NCBI GenBank assembly: GCA_022710255.1
Contig: JAKLHG010000303.1
Span: forward strand, 1 to 5,374
Direction of reading: 5' to 3'
Length of the DNA: 5,374 nt
Source of the DNA: Candidatus Hydrogenedentota bacterium
GTDB lineage: Bacteria > Hydrogenedentota > Hydrogenedentia > Hydrogenedentales > CAITNO01
Made by a program: the position numbers and the translations under genes. The first letter of the stretch is position 1. Each line of letters opens with the position of its first letter. Of the stretch, positions 4,892 to 5,374 are shown in pieces. A model generated the notes under the pieces. The model was not told where the DNA came from and ran no database searches. It saw only the letters and a list, made by a program, of their open reading frames with translations.

Positions 4892-5188
4892 TTGCAACTG
4901 TTAAAGAGAGTTTCGCATACGGAAGTTTGGGCTTCATATACGGATTACAGATTTAACGATGGTTATCCCTATCTGATTGGTAATGTCCATCTTTTTTCCC
5001 ATTCGGCGGATGCAAATGAAGACTCCCGTGTTATATTAAGTGAAACGCTTGCATATTTTGCCGGCTGGCAACAGGGTGACAATCCCATTTCGTATGCGAT
5101 TCGAGCGGCGTATCTCTGGCAGAATGGCGAGCGCTATGTCTATGATGCGGAACAAGAATATCCGTTGTGCTGGGCCTTGGCGCCGTAA
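4892..5188 (+). CDS. Stand-alone EF-hand/dockerin-like module, short ORF or gene remnant
   Basis: Residues 37-98 (5000-5185) of this 98-residue frame are homologous to the N-terminal module of the cytochrome on the opposite strand. Ungapped, 35 of 55 residues agree from 'DANEDSRVILSE' to 'PLCW'. The EF loop is canonical (Asp40, Asn42, Asp44, Glu51), so calcium binding is plausible. Codons differ widely although the protein is conserved, so this is an old paralogue kept under selection for some time, not a recent copy. The only start before the module is TTG 4892, without a Shine-Dalgarno or signal peptide, and a TAA follows 'PLCWALAP', where the cytochrome continues into its Ig-like domain. 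It is therefore probably the surviving piece of a larger secreted protein. A functional small protein with an unusual start is less likely. No full-length relative is in the window. Confidence 0.5.
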   Translation: MQLLKRVSHTEVWASYTDYRFNDGYPYLIGNVHLFSHSADANEDSRVILSETLAYFAGWQQGDNPISYAIRAAYLWQNGERYVYDAEQEYPLCWALAP

Positions 5189-5236
5189 TGAACATTCCGG
5201 AAGCGTCCAGGATACTTCTAGACAGCGGGAGTACCT

Positions 5237-5334
5237 GTTGCCTCACGGAAAAATCTACTCGAAACGGTATTCGTTGCCTCACGGAAAAATCTACTCTAAG
5301 TGGTATTCGTTGCCTCATTTAAAAATCTACTCGA
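5237..5334. repeat. 36-bp tandem repeat, 2.7 copies
   Basis: Copies lie at 5237-5272, 5273-5308 and 5309-5334 (partial). The first 24 bases of copies 1 and 2 are identical, and their last 12 differ at three positions. Copy 3 has TTT in place of CGG. Bases 5226-5236 resemble the end of a further copy. The period is 12 codons, and one plus frame reads YSLPHGKIYSK(R/W) repeatedly, but that frame has no credible start and ends at 5337-5339. I treat it as non-coding or as decayed coding repeat. Nothing else is evident in 5189-5374. Confidence 0.75.
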
Positions 5335-5374
5335 CTTAATGAATGTGTTTTTGCTATGTTGCATTCTCGGATGA

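Noticed and set aside
4822..4956. Plus-strand ORF of 44 codons starting ATG in the AT-rich region
   Set aside because: It is in a different frame from the EF-hand module, has no recognisable motif or ribosome binding site, and ends before the module begins.
5237..5334. Possible CRISPR array
   Set aside because: The 36-bp units are directly abutting with no unique spacers, and no cas gene is present. It is a tandem repeat.
5339..5374. Tiny ORF 'MNVFLLCCILG' whose start overlaps the preceding TAA
   Set aside because: It has eleven codons, no ribosome binding site and no family. It ends exactly at the window edge and is not supportable as a gene.

Overview
The window looks like chromosomal DNA of a free-living, probably anaerobic Gram-negative bacterium of the Hydrogenedentota / Lentisphaerota / Planctomycetota kind. 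This placement is an inference. It rests on a pseudopilin with a C-terminal 'NVLYPDSHVKYI-YPGEFP' tail, an EF-hand module opening with 'H(S/P)AD.N.D', an Ig-like 'GAAWFLDG' domain in a secreted multiheme cytochrome, and a REP/RAYT repeat system. No rRNA or other marker gene is present to confirm it.

Layout. (1) Positions 1-225 are a non-coding repeat cluster: two 32-bp REP-type hairpins in inverted orientation, several small hairpins with GTT/AAC loops, and a perfect 14-bp tandem duplication. (2) Positions 351-907 (+) hold a REP-associated tyrosine transposase (RAYT) broken by an in-frame amber codon and an apparent 1-nt frameshift, although the catalytic half downstream of the amber is intact. 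(3) Positions 938-1065 carry a perfect 11-bp stem-loop, then a good sigma70-type promoter whose -10 box lies in one arm of a second inverted repeat. (4) Positions 1066-1980 (+) encode a full-length Mrr-type (type IV) restriction endonuclease. (5) Positions 1994-2084 hold another 14-bp tandem duplication and a short fragment of a second RAYT copy in the same orientation, so mrr lies between two RAYT-derived sequences. (6) Positions 2211-2843 (-) encode a type II-secretion-style pseudopilin with its own promoter and a hairpin leader. (7) Positions 3028-4704 (-) encode an exported seven-heme c-type cytochrome with an N-terminal EF-hand module. (8) Positions 4719-4890 are an AT-rich divergent intergenic region. 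(9) Positions 4892-5188 (+) contain a second copy of the cytochrome's EF-hand module as a short ORF or gene remnant, followed by three copies of a 36-bp tandem repeat up to the window end.

The left half is an accessory, repeat- and transposase-rich segment carrying a defence nuclease. The right half encodes cell-envelope and electron-transfer functions. The two halves meet tail to tail at about 1980-2211. I see no complete new multi-gene system. The points most worth following are the mrr gene flanked by RAYT sequences with an operator-like promoter, and the EF-hand module present both inside the cytochrome and alone on the opposite strand.
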